A DNA stretch of 37,094 nt from Chryseobacterium sp. Leaf201 (GCF_001421435.1 NZ_LMKA01000097.1:1-37094); one strand, 5' to 3'. Counted from the stretch's first letter, positions 6,622 to 14,911 are shown. Notes: a model not told the origin generated them from the letters alone. Numbers and translations: made by a program.

Positions 6622-6782
6622 GCTGGTTGCTTTAATCCAATATTTCTGAACGGTTAAGGTTGGTTTTTGAAAATTATTAATTTAGTACTACAGTTTTGCG
6701 CCGGAATGCATAAAATCTTTTGTCCGTTTCCAACCTTTTCATTAAATCAGGCATCTATACTGTTAAAGATAAAAGATTTAAT

Positions 6783-7382
6783 ATGAAAATTACAATACCT
6801 CAACCCTGCCATGAGAACTGGGATACGATGACGCCGGATGAAAAAGGAAGATTTTGCTCAGTATGCTCAAAAACAGTCAGGGATTTTACAGCGGCTTCCG
6901 ATGAAGACATTGCCACCGTTTTTTCCGGGATTTCCGAAACGGTATGCGGACATTTCAGGGCTTCGCAGCTTAACCGCGATCTCCAGTATTCCCATATCAA
7001 TTCCCTTTTTGTTAAGTTTGCGGTAGGTTTTGTAGTGACAGCAGGAGGAATTATCCCTATCCATGCCCAACAGCAGGAACCACAGGAAAAGGTAATAAGA
7101 CAATCAAAAGTAACAGGAAAAGTAATGCCCGGATTGATAAAGAAGGATACGGCGGATACCCGGAACCTTGTTTTAGGTGGCATCCACCGGGTACGCCTGG
7201 ACACATACCGGCCTTTATACGTCATCAATGGCAAAGTGAGCACGGAAAGTGATTTCAAAGCCCTTGACACGAAATCCGTTAAAGAGTTACAGGTACTCAA
7301 AGGGGCTTCTGCGACTGATCTCTATGGTGAAAAAGCTAAGAACGGAGTAATCCTGGTCACGGTAAAAAGAAAGAGAAAATAA
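6783..7382 (+). CDS. membrane protein with Cys-rich N-terminal module and TonB-receptor plug-like C-terminus
   Basis: I start at the ATG at 6783 rather than the upstream TTG at 6720, because MKITIPQPCHENWDTMTP is the natural start. The 199-aa product has an N-terminal module with C9, C25, C28 and C55 in the pattern C-HENWDTM-GRFCSVCSKTVRDF-VCGHF, which looks metal-binding and should be cytoplasmic. A single hydrophobic segment (about 70-92, FVKFAVGFVVTAGGIIPIHA) follows. The C-terminal part (about 143-197) reads PLYVINGKV, then KELQVLKGASATDLYGEKAK and NGVILVTVK, which is the plug-domain consensus of SusC/TonB-dependent receptors (YGxxAxNGVILITTK). No beta-barrel follows. It may relay a signal or tether partners across the inner membrane; function is unknown. 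Confidence 0.65.
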   Translation: MKITIPQPCHENWDTMTPDEKGRFCSVCSKTVRDFTAASDEDIATVFSGISETVCGHFRASQLNRDLQYSHINSLFVKFAVGFVVTAGGIIPIHAQQQEPQEKVIRQSKVTGKVMPGLIKKDTADTRNLVLGGIHRVRLDTYRPLYVINGKVSTESDFKALDTKSVKELQVLKGASATDLYGEKAKNGVILVTVKRKRK

Positions 7383-7403
7383 TAATGACTAAAAGATAAT
7401 TTA

Positions 7404-7859
7404 TTGAAAAAGTATACTGTACAGCATTATGGAAAACAGTTTGTTCTGCTTACGGAAGCTCGTGAAGAAATTGGAAGAATAGCAGATGTAAGCAATTTTT
7501 TTTCTTTAAAGCATTATATTATATTCAGATCCCGAAGCTATGACATCCGGAATGTCGGATTTTTAAAAAATGATGTTGAACTTTTCAATGCAAATGGAGT
7601 AATTTATTTTACGGATTTAGCCAAAGAGCGCATTATTAAATCCGGTAAAGAGGTAAGGGTTTATTATTTTAAATTGGGTAAAACCAGCCGTTTATCTGAA
7701 AAAGGAAACCTGCTGGCAGAAATAAGTGAAGAAAGAAACAGATCTAAGGAAACGGTTTTTCATATGGCGGCTGATGATGGTGTTGATGATCTGCTGATAC
7801 TGCTGTTCCTGCATTATTCTACAAAAGAATTTAATGGTATTGGTGGAGACGGAGACTGA
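7404..7859 (+). CDS. hypothetical protein, 151 aa, TTG start
   Basis: I do not recognise a characterised family. The only sensible start is a TTG at 7404 giving MKKYTVQHYGKQFVLLTE; the nearby ATG at 7385 hits a stop after four codons. The protein is beta-rich with a repeated layout (FFSLKHYIIFRSRSYDIRNV; GVIYFTDLAKERIIKSG), reminiscent of tubby/LURP-like scramblase-type folds, but this is only an impression. The C-terminal DDLLILLFLHYS could be a short membrane or hydrophobic segment. It begins 21 bases after the plug-like gene and is likely in the same operon. After its stop, another frame (7859-7933) continues with protein-like codons, so the C-terminus may have been altered by a frameshift. 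Confidence 0.5.
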   Translation: MKKYTVQHYGKQFVLLTEAREEIGRIADVSNFFSLKHYIIFRSRSYDIRNVGFLKNDVELFNANGVIYFTDLAKERIIKSGKEVRVYYFKLGKTSRLSEKGNLLAEISEERNRSKETVFHMAADDGVDDLLILLFLHYSTKEFNGIGGDGD

Positions 7860-8001
7860 AATTTATCAAACCGGATCTGTACATTTCGTCTTATGATCCC
7901 GTTATAGCCGAAGTATATGAATTGAATAGTTAACCCTGGAGTACAGCAGTTTTTTAGATAACAGAAATGAAAACAGGAAACAGATTAACCTGATTCATTC
8001 A

Positions 8002-8502
8002 TTACCTGTTCACCAGTATTTTTTCGACAGAATCAAGAATTTCTTTTTCTATCATATCTTCATCAAGTGTTTCAAGCGTATAGGTCTGGGGTTTCATGGC
8101 TGCTGTTCCGGTACCATTCTGGAAAATAGTATCCAGGTGAACCCCGATTCGCTTTAAGTTTTTATCCGCCGTAAACATGATATGCGGAAACTTGTCGTTT
8201 GCATAAAAATTAGAATTTACATTCCTTGAAACCTGAAGTCTGATATGGCATTGGGAATGGATGCCCGATCCGGTGGTATGCTCTTCACTGAAGGTGATTT
8301 TACATCCAAATCCGTTTTCTCTCAGCATCCTCCTGAACTCCTGCATTTTGGGATCTATAAAATTTTTGCACAGGTTTTTGAAACCTTCAATAAACAGGTC
8401 TTCTTCGCTTTTCTTCTTTTCCAGGCTTTCTCTCCGCTTCTGCTCCTCCGATTTCAGATTTGAGAACAGAGTATTCAGCTTATTTATATTTTCTTCCTTC
8501 AT
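8002..8502 (-). CDS. hypothetical protein, 166 aa, N-terminal coiled coil
   Basis: Not recognised. The first 45 residues are strongly charged and heptad-like (LKSEEQKRRESLEKKKSEED), predicting a coiled coil. This is followed by a mixed alpha/beta domain with FIDPKMQEFRRMLRENGFGC, a histidine-containing EEHTTGSGIHSQCHIRLQV and a strand HIMFTADK. The C-terminal helix contains MIEKEILDSVEKILV. No signal peptide or membrane segment is seen, so it is a cytoplasmic protein, probably oligomeric through the coiled coil. It is convergent with the preceding gene and divergent from gapN. A clean -7 box for it lies at 8567-8574 on the minus strand. Confidence 0.65.
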   Translation of the reverse strand: MKEENINKLNTLFSNLKSEEQKRRESLEKKKSEEDLFIEGFKNLCKNFIDPKMQEFRRMLRENGFGCKITFSEEHTTGSGIHSQCHIRLQVSRNVNSNFYANDKFPHIMFTADKNLKRIGVHLDTIFQNGTGTAAMKPQTYTLETLDEDMIEKEILDSVEKILVNR

Positions 8503-8839
8503 GGGTATGGTATCTGGCTTTAAACAGTCTGTTGTTTCTTGCTAAAGCCCAACGGTTATTATTTTTCAAATATAAAGAAAATTACAAAAATGAATTTGAT
8601 GACACGGATTATAATCTGTGTTTAAAGTTATGGCAATTTTATAGGTTACTCACGGTTTGCAGATCTACGGATTATTAGGGAATATGAGTTAAAATAAAAT
8701 ACCCATATTAATTCTCATTCAAAAACCCCGTAAATAGAGCAAATCTATTAACCTTCTCTTTTTAAAGTCAAATTTTACGGCTACCTTTATTCTGTTCAAA
8801 TATCAATTCACCATTATTTATTAAAAAAATAAAAGACTT
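8503..8839. other. divergent intergenic region, 337 bases
   Basis: No gene is seen. It holds the -7 box TATATTTG (minus strand, plus coordinates 8567-8574) for the 166-aa gene, and a weaker TACCTTTA (8782-8789) that could serve the gapN-like gene. The middle is AT-rich; a short AATATG/CATATT inverted pair (about 8691-8719) is the only other structure. Confidence 0.5.
8567..8574 (-). promoter_or_regulatory. -7 box TATATTTG for the 166-aa gene
   Basis: A perfect flavobacterial -7 element on the minus strand, 65 bases before the ATG at 8502. No properly spaced TTG is obvious. Confidence 0.4.
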
Positions 8840-10468
8840 ATGAGTTCAGAAAACACGACTTCATTCCATAACCTGTTCAAACCTGAAAACGAAATCCCTG
8901 AAGAATATAAAGTACCCGAGATCCATCAGCGCGTCTATCTCCTTAACGGGGAACTGGTAGAGTGGAGCGGTGAGGTAACGGAAATTTATTCACCGGTCTG
9001 CATCCGTACGGAAAACGGACTGGAAAGAAAGCTGTTGGGAAGCATCCCGAACATCAGCCCGAAAGAGGCGATGGAAGTTTTGGATGCTTCGGTAAAAGCC
9101 TATAACAACGGGCTGGGCGAGTGGCCTACCATGTCCGTAGAAGGGCGTATCAAATGTATGCAGAAGTTTGTCTACCTGATGATTAAAGAACGTGACCTCA
9201 TCATTAAACTGCTGATGTGGGAGATCGGGAAAACCCTGGCTGATTCTACCAAGGAATTCGACAGAACCGTAGATTATATTAACCAGACCATTGATGCCTT
9301 AAAAGACCTGGACAGGGAATCGTCAAGATTTCAGCAGGCCGAAGGTACGATTGCACAAATCAGAAGGGCACCGCTTGGCGTGGTGTTGAGCATGGGGCCG
9401 TTCAATTATCCTTTAAATGAAATTTTTACGACGCTGATCCCGGCACTGATCATGGGAAATACCATCCTGTTTAAGCTTCCCAAGCATGGGGTTTTAGCAC
9501 ACTACCCATTATTAAAGGCGTTTAAAGAGGCTTTCCCGAAAGGAACCGTCAATACGTTATACGGAAAAGGAGCAGAGATCATCACGCCAATTATGGAAAG
9601 CGGAAAAATAAATGTCCTGGCTTTTATCGGTTCCAGTAAAGTGGCCAACGGGCTGAAAAAGCTTCACCCCAAAGTAAACCGTTTACGCGCGATCCTGAGC
9701 CTGGATGCAAAGAATGCAGCCATCGTGACCAAACATGCGAATCTGGATGTGGCGGTAAGCGAATGTATGCTGGGTGCGCTTTCATTTAACGGGCAGCGGT
9801 GTACGGCGCTTAAGCTGATCTTTGTACAGAAAGAAGTGGCAGAAGAGTTTACCCAAAAATTAACCGCTGCAGTTTCAGCCATGAAGGCCGGCCTTCCGTG
9901 GGAAAAAGATGTAAAGATCACGCCGCTTCCGGAAGTGAACAAGCCGCCTTATTTAAAAGAATGTATTGATGATGCCGTTTCCAAAGGTGCAAAAGTACTT
10001 AACGAAAACGGAGGCCTGACTGAAGAATCTTTTGTTTTTCCTGCTGTGGTATATCCTGTTAACAGTGATATGAAACTTTATCATGAAGAACAGTTCGGCC
10101 CGGTTATTCCGGTGGTTCCTTTTGAAGATATCGAAGAGCCGATCGACTATCAGGTGAATGCTTCCCACGGGATGCAGGTAAGTATTTTCAGTGAAGACCC
10201 GATGGAGGTTTCCAAACTGATTGACCCGTTTGTTCATCTGGTAAGCCGTGTAAATATCAACTGCCAGGCGCAGAGAGGCCCTGATGTTTTCCCATTCACC
10301 GGAAGAAAAGACAGTGCAGAAGGCACGCTTTCCGTTTTTGATGCACTGCGTTCATTCTCTATCCGTTCTTTGGTAGCGGCAAAAATCACGGATTCCAATA
10401 AAACCCTGTTGAATAGCATTGTCAGGGACCACGACTCTAATTTCCTAAGTACTGATTATATTTTTTAA
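8840..10468 (+). CDS. gapN: NADP-dependent non-phosphorylating glyceraldehyde-3-phosphate dehydrogenase-like ALDH
   Basis: A 542-aa aldehyde dehydrogenase, longer than the usual 480-500 because of an N-terminal extension. The Rossmann region contains LSMGPFNYPLNEIFTTLIPA (about 184-203) and the cofactor Lys in TILFKLPKHG. The nucleophile is Cys321 in SFNGQRCTALK, a sequence typical of GapN-like enzymes. GapN oxidises glyceraldehyde-3-phosphate directly to 3-phosphoglycerate with NADP+, bypassing ATP formation and giving NADPH. The usual general-base Glu of ELGGK is replaced: the segment reads LSLDAK, with Ser287 at the Glu position and Asp289 two residues later. The substrate is therefore inferred from overall similarity, not proven. 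It is monocistronic and ends at a bidirectional terminator. Confidence 0.75.
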   Translation: MSSENTTSFHNLFKPENEIPEEYKVPEIHQRVYLLNGELVEWSGEVTEIYSPVCIRTENGLERKLLGSIPNISPKEAMEVLDASVKAYNNGLGEWPTMSVEGRIKCMQKFVYLMIKERDLIIKLLMWEIGKTLADSTKEFDRTVDYINQTIDALKDLDRESSRFQQAEGTIAQIRRAPLGVVLSMGPFNYPLNEIFTTLIPALIMGNTILFKLPKHGVLAHYPLLKAFKEAFPKGTVNTLYGKGAEIITPIMESGKINVLAFIGSSKVANGLKKLHPKVNRLRAILSLDAKNAAIVTKHANLDVAVSECMLGALSFNGQRCTALKLIFVQKEVAEEFTQKLTAAVSAMKAGLPWEKDVKITPLPEVNKPPYLKECIDDAVSKGAKVLNENGGLTEESFVFPAVVYPVNSDMKLYHEEQFGPVIPVVPFEDIEEPIDYQVNASHGMQVSIFSEDPMEVSKLIDPFVHLVSRVNINCQAQRGPDVFPFTGRKDSAEGTLSVFDALRSFSIRSLVAAKITDSNKTLLNSIVRDHDSNFLSTDYIF

Positions 10469-10540
10469 TCTGAAAATTTTTAATAAACATTAAGCCATAT
10501 TTTAAAGCAGATTTCACATATGATAATTAATAGTTATCAT

Positions 10541-10580
10541 AAAAAAAACGGTCAGCAATTGAATGCTGGCCGTTTTTTTT
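10541..10580. terminator. bidirectional terminator between gapN-like and hydrolase genes
   Basis: A 17-bp stem (A-run, CGGTCAGCA / TGCTGGCCG, T-run) with one G-T pair and a 6-base loop ATTGAA. The A- and T-runs give a U-tail in both directions, serving the two convergent genes. Confidence 0.9.
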
Positions 10581-10595
10581 ATATACTGACAGAAG

Positions 10596-11426
10596 TTATT
10601 CAGTGGCTAAAAACCCGCTGATAATGCTGTTCAGTTCCTCTGCGTGGGTAACATTTAATCCATGTGGTGCACCTTCGATAATCCTGAATTCATTGTTGGC
10701 AATTCCCCGTGCCGCCTGCTGACCGGCCGTTTCAATAGGGACTACTTTATCATCATCGCCGTGTACAATCAGGGTCCTTACATTCACATTACCGAGTTCC
10801 GGGCGGAAATCTGTATTGGCCCAGCTTTCTGCACATTTAATGGTAGCAATCGGGTTGGCGCATGACGCGATAGACCAGTCGTAATCCAGCTGTTTCTGGC
10901 TTACTGACTTTGAAAGCAGTCCGTAGTTGTAAAAATCTTTGTGGAATGATTCCAGGAAGGTAACACGGTCGGTCTTTAAACTTTCCATAATCGTATCCAG
11001 CTTTTCCTGTGGAACACCGTCCGGGTTGTCTTCTTTTTGTTTTACCACCGGAATGATGGAAGAAATCAGGGCTACTTTGTCTACGTTTTCAGAACCGTAG
11101 TTCGTCAGGTAACGTACCACTTCGCCGCCGCCCATGGAAAATCCGAAAAGGATTACATTTTTCAGCTCCAGTTGGGAGATTAATTCATGAAGATCCTGCG
11201 CCAGGCTGTCGTAATCATATCCGTCCGCAGTAGGTGATGATTTTCCGAAACCTCTTCTGTCATATGAAATAACACGGTACCCTGAATTCAAAAGAACGGG
11301 AATCTGCATTTCCCATGATTTGCCGCTTAACGGCCATCCGTGGACCAGAATAATGGGTTGTCCGGATCCGAAATCCTCATAATAAAGTTCGACATTCTTA
11401 TTGTCGCTTTTTGTGATGTAAGGCAT
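10596..11426 (-). CDS. alpha/beta hydrolase, non-haem chloroperoxidase/esterase type
   Basis: I start at ATG 11426 (MPYITKSDNKNVELYYEDFG), giving 276 aa, the usual size; the longer frame to 11510 adds 28 residues with no family match. Motifs are the oxyanion loop LVHGWPLSG (about 27-35), DRRGFGKSS, the nucleophile elbow GFSMGGGE with Ser97, the acid in VHGDDDKVVP, and the C-terminal catalytic His in EGAPHGLNVTH. This is the cofactor-free haloperoxidase/arylesterase branch; such enzymes hydrolyse esters and show perhydrolase activity in vitro. It is cytoplasmic without a signal peptide. It is convergent with the gapN-like gene through a shared terminator. Confidence 0.88.
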   Translation of the reverse strand: MPYITKSDNKNVELYYEDFGSGQPIILVHGWPLSGKSWEMQIPVLLNSGYRVISYDRRGFGKSSPTADGYDYDSLAQDLHELISQLELKNVILFGFSMGGGEVVRYLTNYGSENVDKVALISSIIPVVKQKEDNPDGVPQEKLDTIMESLKTDRVTFLESFHKDFYNYGLLSKSVSQKQLDYDWSIASCANPIATIKCAESWANTDFRPELGNVNVRTLIVHGDDDKVVPIETAGQQAARGIANNEFRIIEGAPHGLNVTHAEELNSIISGFLATE

Positions 11427-11599
11427 ATTGATATTTTTTGATGTAACTGAGGGGTCACAAATATTGAGCCATAAAAATCTGGTATAAAATTGATAAATCC
11501 AGAAAAGCATCCAATACCTGCATCCGTTTTTTAATTATTTTCACAAAAAGTGTAACAATTTTTTAAAAGAGGAACTAACGTTACAGAGCATAAGAAATC

Positions 11600-12106
11600 A
11601 TGGCCTCAGCAGAACAGGAATTTTTACAGCAAATCGAAAAACATAAAGGAATCATTTTTAAGATTTCCAAAATGTATATGGATAAAAAAGATGACCGGGA
11701 TGATCTCTTTCAGGAGATTACCTATCAGGTCTGGAAAGCCTATCCTTGTTTCAGGGGCCAGAGCGAATTTTCTACGTGGCTGTACAGGATTGCCCTGAAT
11801 ACAGCCATCATATTCCTTAAAAATGAAAAGAGAAGAAGTTTTATCGGCCAGGAAGAATTTTCTGATTATAAAATTGTACAGGAAGAATTTGATGCCGGAA
11901 AGGAAGAAAAACTGAGTGCCATGTATAAAGCAATCCATCAGCTGAATCCCATTGACAAAGCATTTATCTTCTATTACCTCGAAGACGTTTCCGGAAAGGA
12001 AATTGCCGGGCAGATGGGGATTTCTGAGGGAAATGTGAGGGTGAAGATGAACCGTGCCAAAAATAAACTGAAAGAGATTTTACAAAACAATACCACTAAC
12101 TTTTAA
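11600..12106 (+). CDS. ECF-type RNA polymerase sigma factor
   Basis: A 168-aa sigma-70 family protein with only regions 2 and 4. Region 2 spans about 15-85 and includes DRDDLFQEITYQVWKAYPCF followed by SEFSTWLYRIALNTAI, the -10-binding helix. Region 4 is at about 118-165, with the HTH KEIAGQMGISEGNVRVKMNR. It directs RNA polymerase to a stress or surface regulon. The next gene starts 12 bases after its stop and encodes a membrane protein that is the likely anti-sigma partner, so the pair probably forms a signalling unit. The upstream region has no obvious TANNTTTG box, compatible with autoregulation from an ECF promoter. Confidence 0.9.
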   Translation: MASAEQEFLQQIEKHKGIIFKISKMYMDKKDDRDDLFQEITYQVWKAYPCFRGQSEFSTWLYRIALNTAIIFLKNEKRRSFIGQEEFSDYKIVQEEFDAGKEEKLSAMYKAIHQLNPIDKAFIFYYLEDVSGKEIAGQMGISEGNVRVKMNRAKNKLKEILQNNTTNF

Positions 12107-12117
12107 ATCAAGAAATT

Positions 12118-12714
12118 ATGAATATAGATGAGCTTAAAAACGCATGGAATGAAGATGATTCCTTTGCAGATACTCCGGAAATAAGCATGGAACAGAAGAA
12201 AACCATCCATCTTCCGCTGGAAAAAATGCGTAAGAATATGCGCATGGAATTCTGGTCCACTTTTGCCCTTTTTATTTTCGGATTTTTTATTGTTTATTCC
12301 TGTGAAGCACCTTTTAAGTTTAAATTTTACATGTCCATCTTATTAGCTTCCATGGTGTGCGTCACTTTTTTCTTTTTCAGTAAATTCTTTCAGCTTTATA
12401 AAGATATGACGGATCCTGTGATGAAGACGTCTGAAAGCCTGAAAGACCTTTTATACCAGTTTGATTTAAACAAGCAGTATTACCTTTCGTTCTACCTTAC
12501 TTTTGTTCCGTTCCTGGTATGTGAACTCATTATTGTCATGGAATTTATCCCACGGTCGCAGCCTCTTTCCGATGCAAAAATTGCCACTGTGCTTATCGGG
12601 ACTCTGATCTTCGGATTATTTGCTCTGTTTGCTGTCGGGACTTTCTGGTTTAAAAGGCTGTACGGGAAATATATTCTGCAGATCAGGAATCTTTTGAATG
12701 AATTGGAAAAATAG
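12118..12714 (+). CDS. four-helix membrane protein, probable partner of the ECF sigma factor
   Basis: A 198-aa protein. The N-terminal cytosolic part (MNIDELKNAWNEDD, residues 1-40) has the short acidic and helical LKxAW motif seen in Bacteroidetes proteins encoded behind sigma factors. About four hydrophobic segments follow (about 43-62, 69-85, 120-141 and 151-178), then a basic tail. No zinc-binding ZAS motif (HxxxCxxC) is present, so if it is an anti-sigma factor it is not a ZAS-type one. It is co-transcribed with the sigma gene (12-base gap). Its stop codon lies within the stem of the shared terminator. Confidence 0.6.
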   Translation: MNIDELKNAWNEDDSFADTPEISMEQKKTIHLPLEKMRKNMRMEFWSTFALFIFGFFIVYSCEAPFKFKFYMSILLASMVCVTFFFFSKFFQLYKDMTDPVMKTSESLKDLLYQFDLNKQYYLSFYLTFVPFLVCELIIVMEFIPRSQPLSDAKIATVLIGTLIFGLFALFAVGTFWFKRLYGKYILQIRNLLNELEK

Positions 12715-12751
12715 ATTACGGCGGGCTTTCAGCCCGCCGTAATCTATTTTT
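12712..12751. terminator. bidirectional terminator
   Basis: A perfect 16-bp stem TAGATTACGGCGGGCT / AGCCCGCCGTAATCTA with a 3-base TTC loop, followed by TTTTT. It includes the stop codon of the membrane protein gene and serves the convergent YdcF gene from the other side. Confidence 0.92.
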
Positions 12752-13313
12752 ACTGTATATAATAAGCCGGAAATTCCCGGAGCAGCGAATATAAATCGCG
12801 CCATTCAAAATAATCCGGGCTGACACTGCTTACCTCTTTAAAACCACGGTCTTTAAATAATTTTTTCGTCCGGGTCACATGGAAATACTGGGAAACGACC
12901 ATAATACTGCTGAACTTCAACTTTTTCCTCAGCTGTAATGTGTTTTCAACCGTTGCCCTTGTATTGTTCCCAAAGTTATCCACTGTAATCAAAGAATCGG
13001 GAATGCCTCTTGAAATAAGGAATGCTTTCATCCGGTCTCCTTCGTAATAGCCTTCTTTTCCCAGTCCTCCGCTGACCAGGATCTTTCTGATCCGGTGGCT
13101 TTTGTACAAATCGATTCCGCTTTCAAGACGCTGTTTAAGCCTTTCTGACAAAGTACCGTCCTCATTCACTTTGCTTCCCGGAATAACGGCAAGGTCTGCT
13201 TTTTTACCGTCATCAGAAATACCGTCAACTATAATGAACACAGAATGAATGATAAACCATGCCATAAGTACGGATACAGTAATTTTAAAAACGGTGAAAA
13301 GCTTTTTTATCAT
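12750..13313 (-). CDS. YdcF/SanA-like DUF218 protein
   Basis: A 187-aa protein with an N-terminal transmembrane anchor (about 5-28, LFTVFKITVSVLMAWFIIHS) and a periplasmic DUF218 domain. Domain marks are DLAVIPGSKVNEDGTLSERL, IRKILVSGGLGKEGYYEG, the VDNFGNNTRATVENT stretch, and VVSQYFHVTRTKKLF. DUF218 members such as SanA and ElyC affect envelope barrier or peptidoglycan metabolism in enterobacteria; the chemistry is unknown. Conserved Ser, Asn, Arg and His residues line the presumed pocket. It starts 15 bases downstream of the S41 protease gene on the same strand, so the two form a likely operon for envelope-located proteins. Confidence 0.82.
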   Translation of the reverse strand: MIKKLFTVFKITVSVLMAWFIIHSVFIIVDGISDDGKKADLAVIPGSKVNEDGTLSERLKQRLESGIDLYKSHRIRKILVSGGLGKEGYYEGDRMKAFLISRGIPDSLITVDNFGNNTRATVENTLQLRKKLKFSSIMVVSQYFHVTRTKKLFKDRGFKEVSSVSPDYFEWRDLYSLLREFPAYYIQ

Positions 13314-13327
13314 AAAATAGGATGGGT

Positions 13328-14911
13328 CTATTTCGTTTTTGCTGTTTTTTCTCTTTGGATTTCATCCATCACCCAGTCCAGCTGAGGGTCACTCTTCCTG
13401 ATGATATCGTTTAGGGTCTCTTTGATGGCGACATCCGGAAGGACCCCTTTTTTGGTGTTGGTAAAGGTAATATTGGGCTGTACCAGTACCAGCCCGATGG
13501 GGAGGTCGATTTTAGAATTCGGAAGCTGTTGGTAAGAATAAAAGCCGGCTACCGTACCGTCATTGGCACCTCCTGTCTCTTCACCAACCAGAACCGCCCT
13601 TTTGTCATTTTTAAGTTTCGCCGTAAAAATAGAAGATGCTGAAAAGCTCCCGCCGTTCATCAGCACAAATACCTTTCCGGTAAAAACATTTTTGTCCGGC
13701 TTTGCTTCCTTGTCAGCTTTCATGCGGTAATAAAATTTCCCGTCTTTCTCATAGGTACTGAATGTCTGGGCAAAGAAAAAAACCGGGTAGGTAATTCCTT
13801 TGATAATATATTCCAGCAGGCTGCTTTTACGGAAATAGTTTGTTTTCAGGGGAGCGGTTTTTGATGTTACCAGCGAAGGTTTTACCAGAACATAAGGTTC
13901 CGGGCTCAGATAAGAATACAGGTTATGGATTTCTTCCAGGGATCCGCCGTAGTTGTTTCGGATATCAATAATCAGGTATTCAGATTTTGCTTTTTTAATC
14001 CTGCTGAACGTTTCACTGTAAAATTTTACGGAATAGGCTCTTGAAAAACTCTTTACTTTAATATACGCAACACTGCTGTCGGCATCCAGAAACTTAAAAT
14101 GACGGTTGTAGGAATCACTGAACGCTACGTAATCATTGATTTTTTTCTCCGGCGTCCGTTTTTTCTGTGCCTTATCTTTTTCGAGATCTGCCGTGTTCTT
14201 TGTTTCCCTCGTCAGGAAATAGGTTTTTTTATCTCCGTTGTACAGAGTTTCCAGTTTTGCCCCGTTTTCATATCCGTTCTCTGCCACATAAAAATAAAAG
14301 AGCCAGTCTTTCAGGAAATAAGGCTGGAAGGTCGTATTAAAACCGTCGCTGTTGATAAGCTGCCCGTATTTTTTGACATAAACCGAAGCCGGAACCGAAT
14401 TGATGGACAGGATTTCCGTTCCCGGCTTAATCCCCTGGATTGAATCTTTGTTTTCTGTAATATAAAGGCGTTCCCCCTGAACATAATACCCGAAACGGCT
14501 GAACATGGCTTTCTTGTTTTCCAGTGCCTTGGTGTCCTTTCTTGAAAGTCTTTTCATCGGGATTCTCAGCGAAAGATGCGCTTCGCGGATATCTGAGATC
14601 ACCGGCTGTAATTTAAAATAAAATTCCAGCGGCGTAAGCGGCTCATGGATTGTTTTTTTGACACTGTCAAATTTATGGTCCAGGTTTTCTTTTGAAATAT
14701 ACCAGTAGAGTTGGGGGTGCAACTCTTTCAGCCTGGAATAGGCAAAATCTATATCCGCTCTCAGTTTTTCCGGAGGGAGGCAGGATGATCTCTGCTCATT
14801 GTGCTTTCTGGTTGATGCGCAGGAAGTTACTATAATGAGTAAGAAGATGAGGAAACAGTTCTTCTGCAATTCTTGTTGTATTGGATTCCAAAAATAAAGA
14901 AGTTTAGCCAT
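13328..14911 (-). CDS. S41 family peptidase lipoprotein
   Basis: A 527-aa precursor. A lipobox LLIIVTSC ends at Cys31, so the mature protein is a lipoprotein. The first 14 residues are unusual for a signal peptide, and a TTG at 14869 would give a standard MQKNCFLIFLLIIVTSC leader, so that start is equally likely. A PDZ-like segment (about 155-182, IKPGTEILSINSVPAS) precedes the S41 core: SSVAYIKVKSFS (about 279-290), LIIDIRNNYGG (about 313-323), and FVLMNGGSFSASSIFTAKLK, with the probable nucleophile at Ser426. The Lys of CtpA-type enzymes, expected in the later GExTxGK segment, is absent (GEETGGANDGT), so it belongs to the tricorn/IRBP-like side. Upstream of the YdcF gene in an operon. Confidence 0.85.
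   Translation of the reverse strand: MAKLLYFWNPIQQELQKNCFLIFLLIIVTSCASTRKHNEQRSSCLPPEKLRADIDFAYSRLKELHPQLYWYISKENLDHKFDSVKKTIHEPLTPLEFYFKLQPVISDIREAHLSLRIPMKRLSRKDTKALENKKAMFSRFGYYVQGERLYITENKDSIQGIKPGTEILSINSVPASVYVKKYGQLINSDGFNTTFQPYFLKDWLFYFYVAENGYENGAKLETLYNGDKKTYFLTRETKNTADLEKDKAQKKRTPEKKINDYVAFSDSYNRHFKFLDADSSVAYIKVKSFSRAYSVKFYSETFSRIKKAKSEYLIIDIRNNYGGSLEEIHNLYSYLSPEPYVLVKPSLVTSKTAPLKTNYFRKSSLLEYIIKGITYPVFFFAQTFSTYEKDGKFYYRMKADKEAKPDKNVFTGKVFVLMNGGSFSASSIFTAKLKNDKRAVLVGEETGGANDGTVAGFYSYQQLPNSKIDLPIGLVLVQPNITFTNTKKGVLPDVAIKETLNDIIRKSDPQLDWVMDEIQREKTAKTK

Noticed and set aside
6720..6782. TTG start extending the plug-like protein by 21 residues
   Set aside because: The MKITIPQPCHENW start is natural and preceded by an AT-rich leader; the extension has no signal or motif.
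8683..8725. Inverted pair AATATG/CATATT upstream of the gapN-like gene as an operator
   Set aside because: Six-base arms in an AT-rich region are expected by chance.
11427..11510. N-terminal extension of the alpha/beta hydrolase
   Set aside because: Adds 28 residues unlike any alpha/beta hydrolase start; the family begins at MPYI.
13328..14911. Assignment of the S41 protein as a CtpA/Prc-type tail-specific protease
   Set aside because: The catalytic Lys region reads GEETGGANDGT with no Lys, and the N-terminal layout differs; kept only as S41 family.
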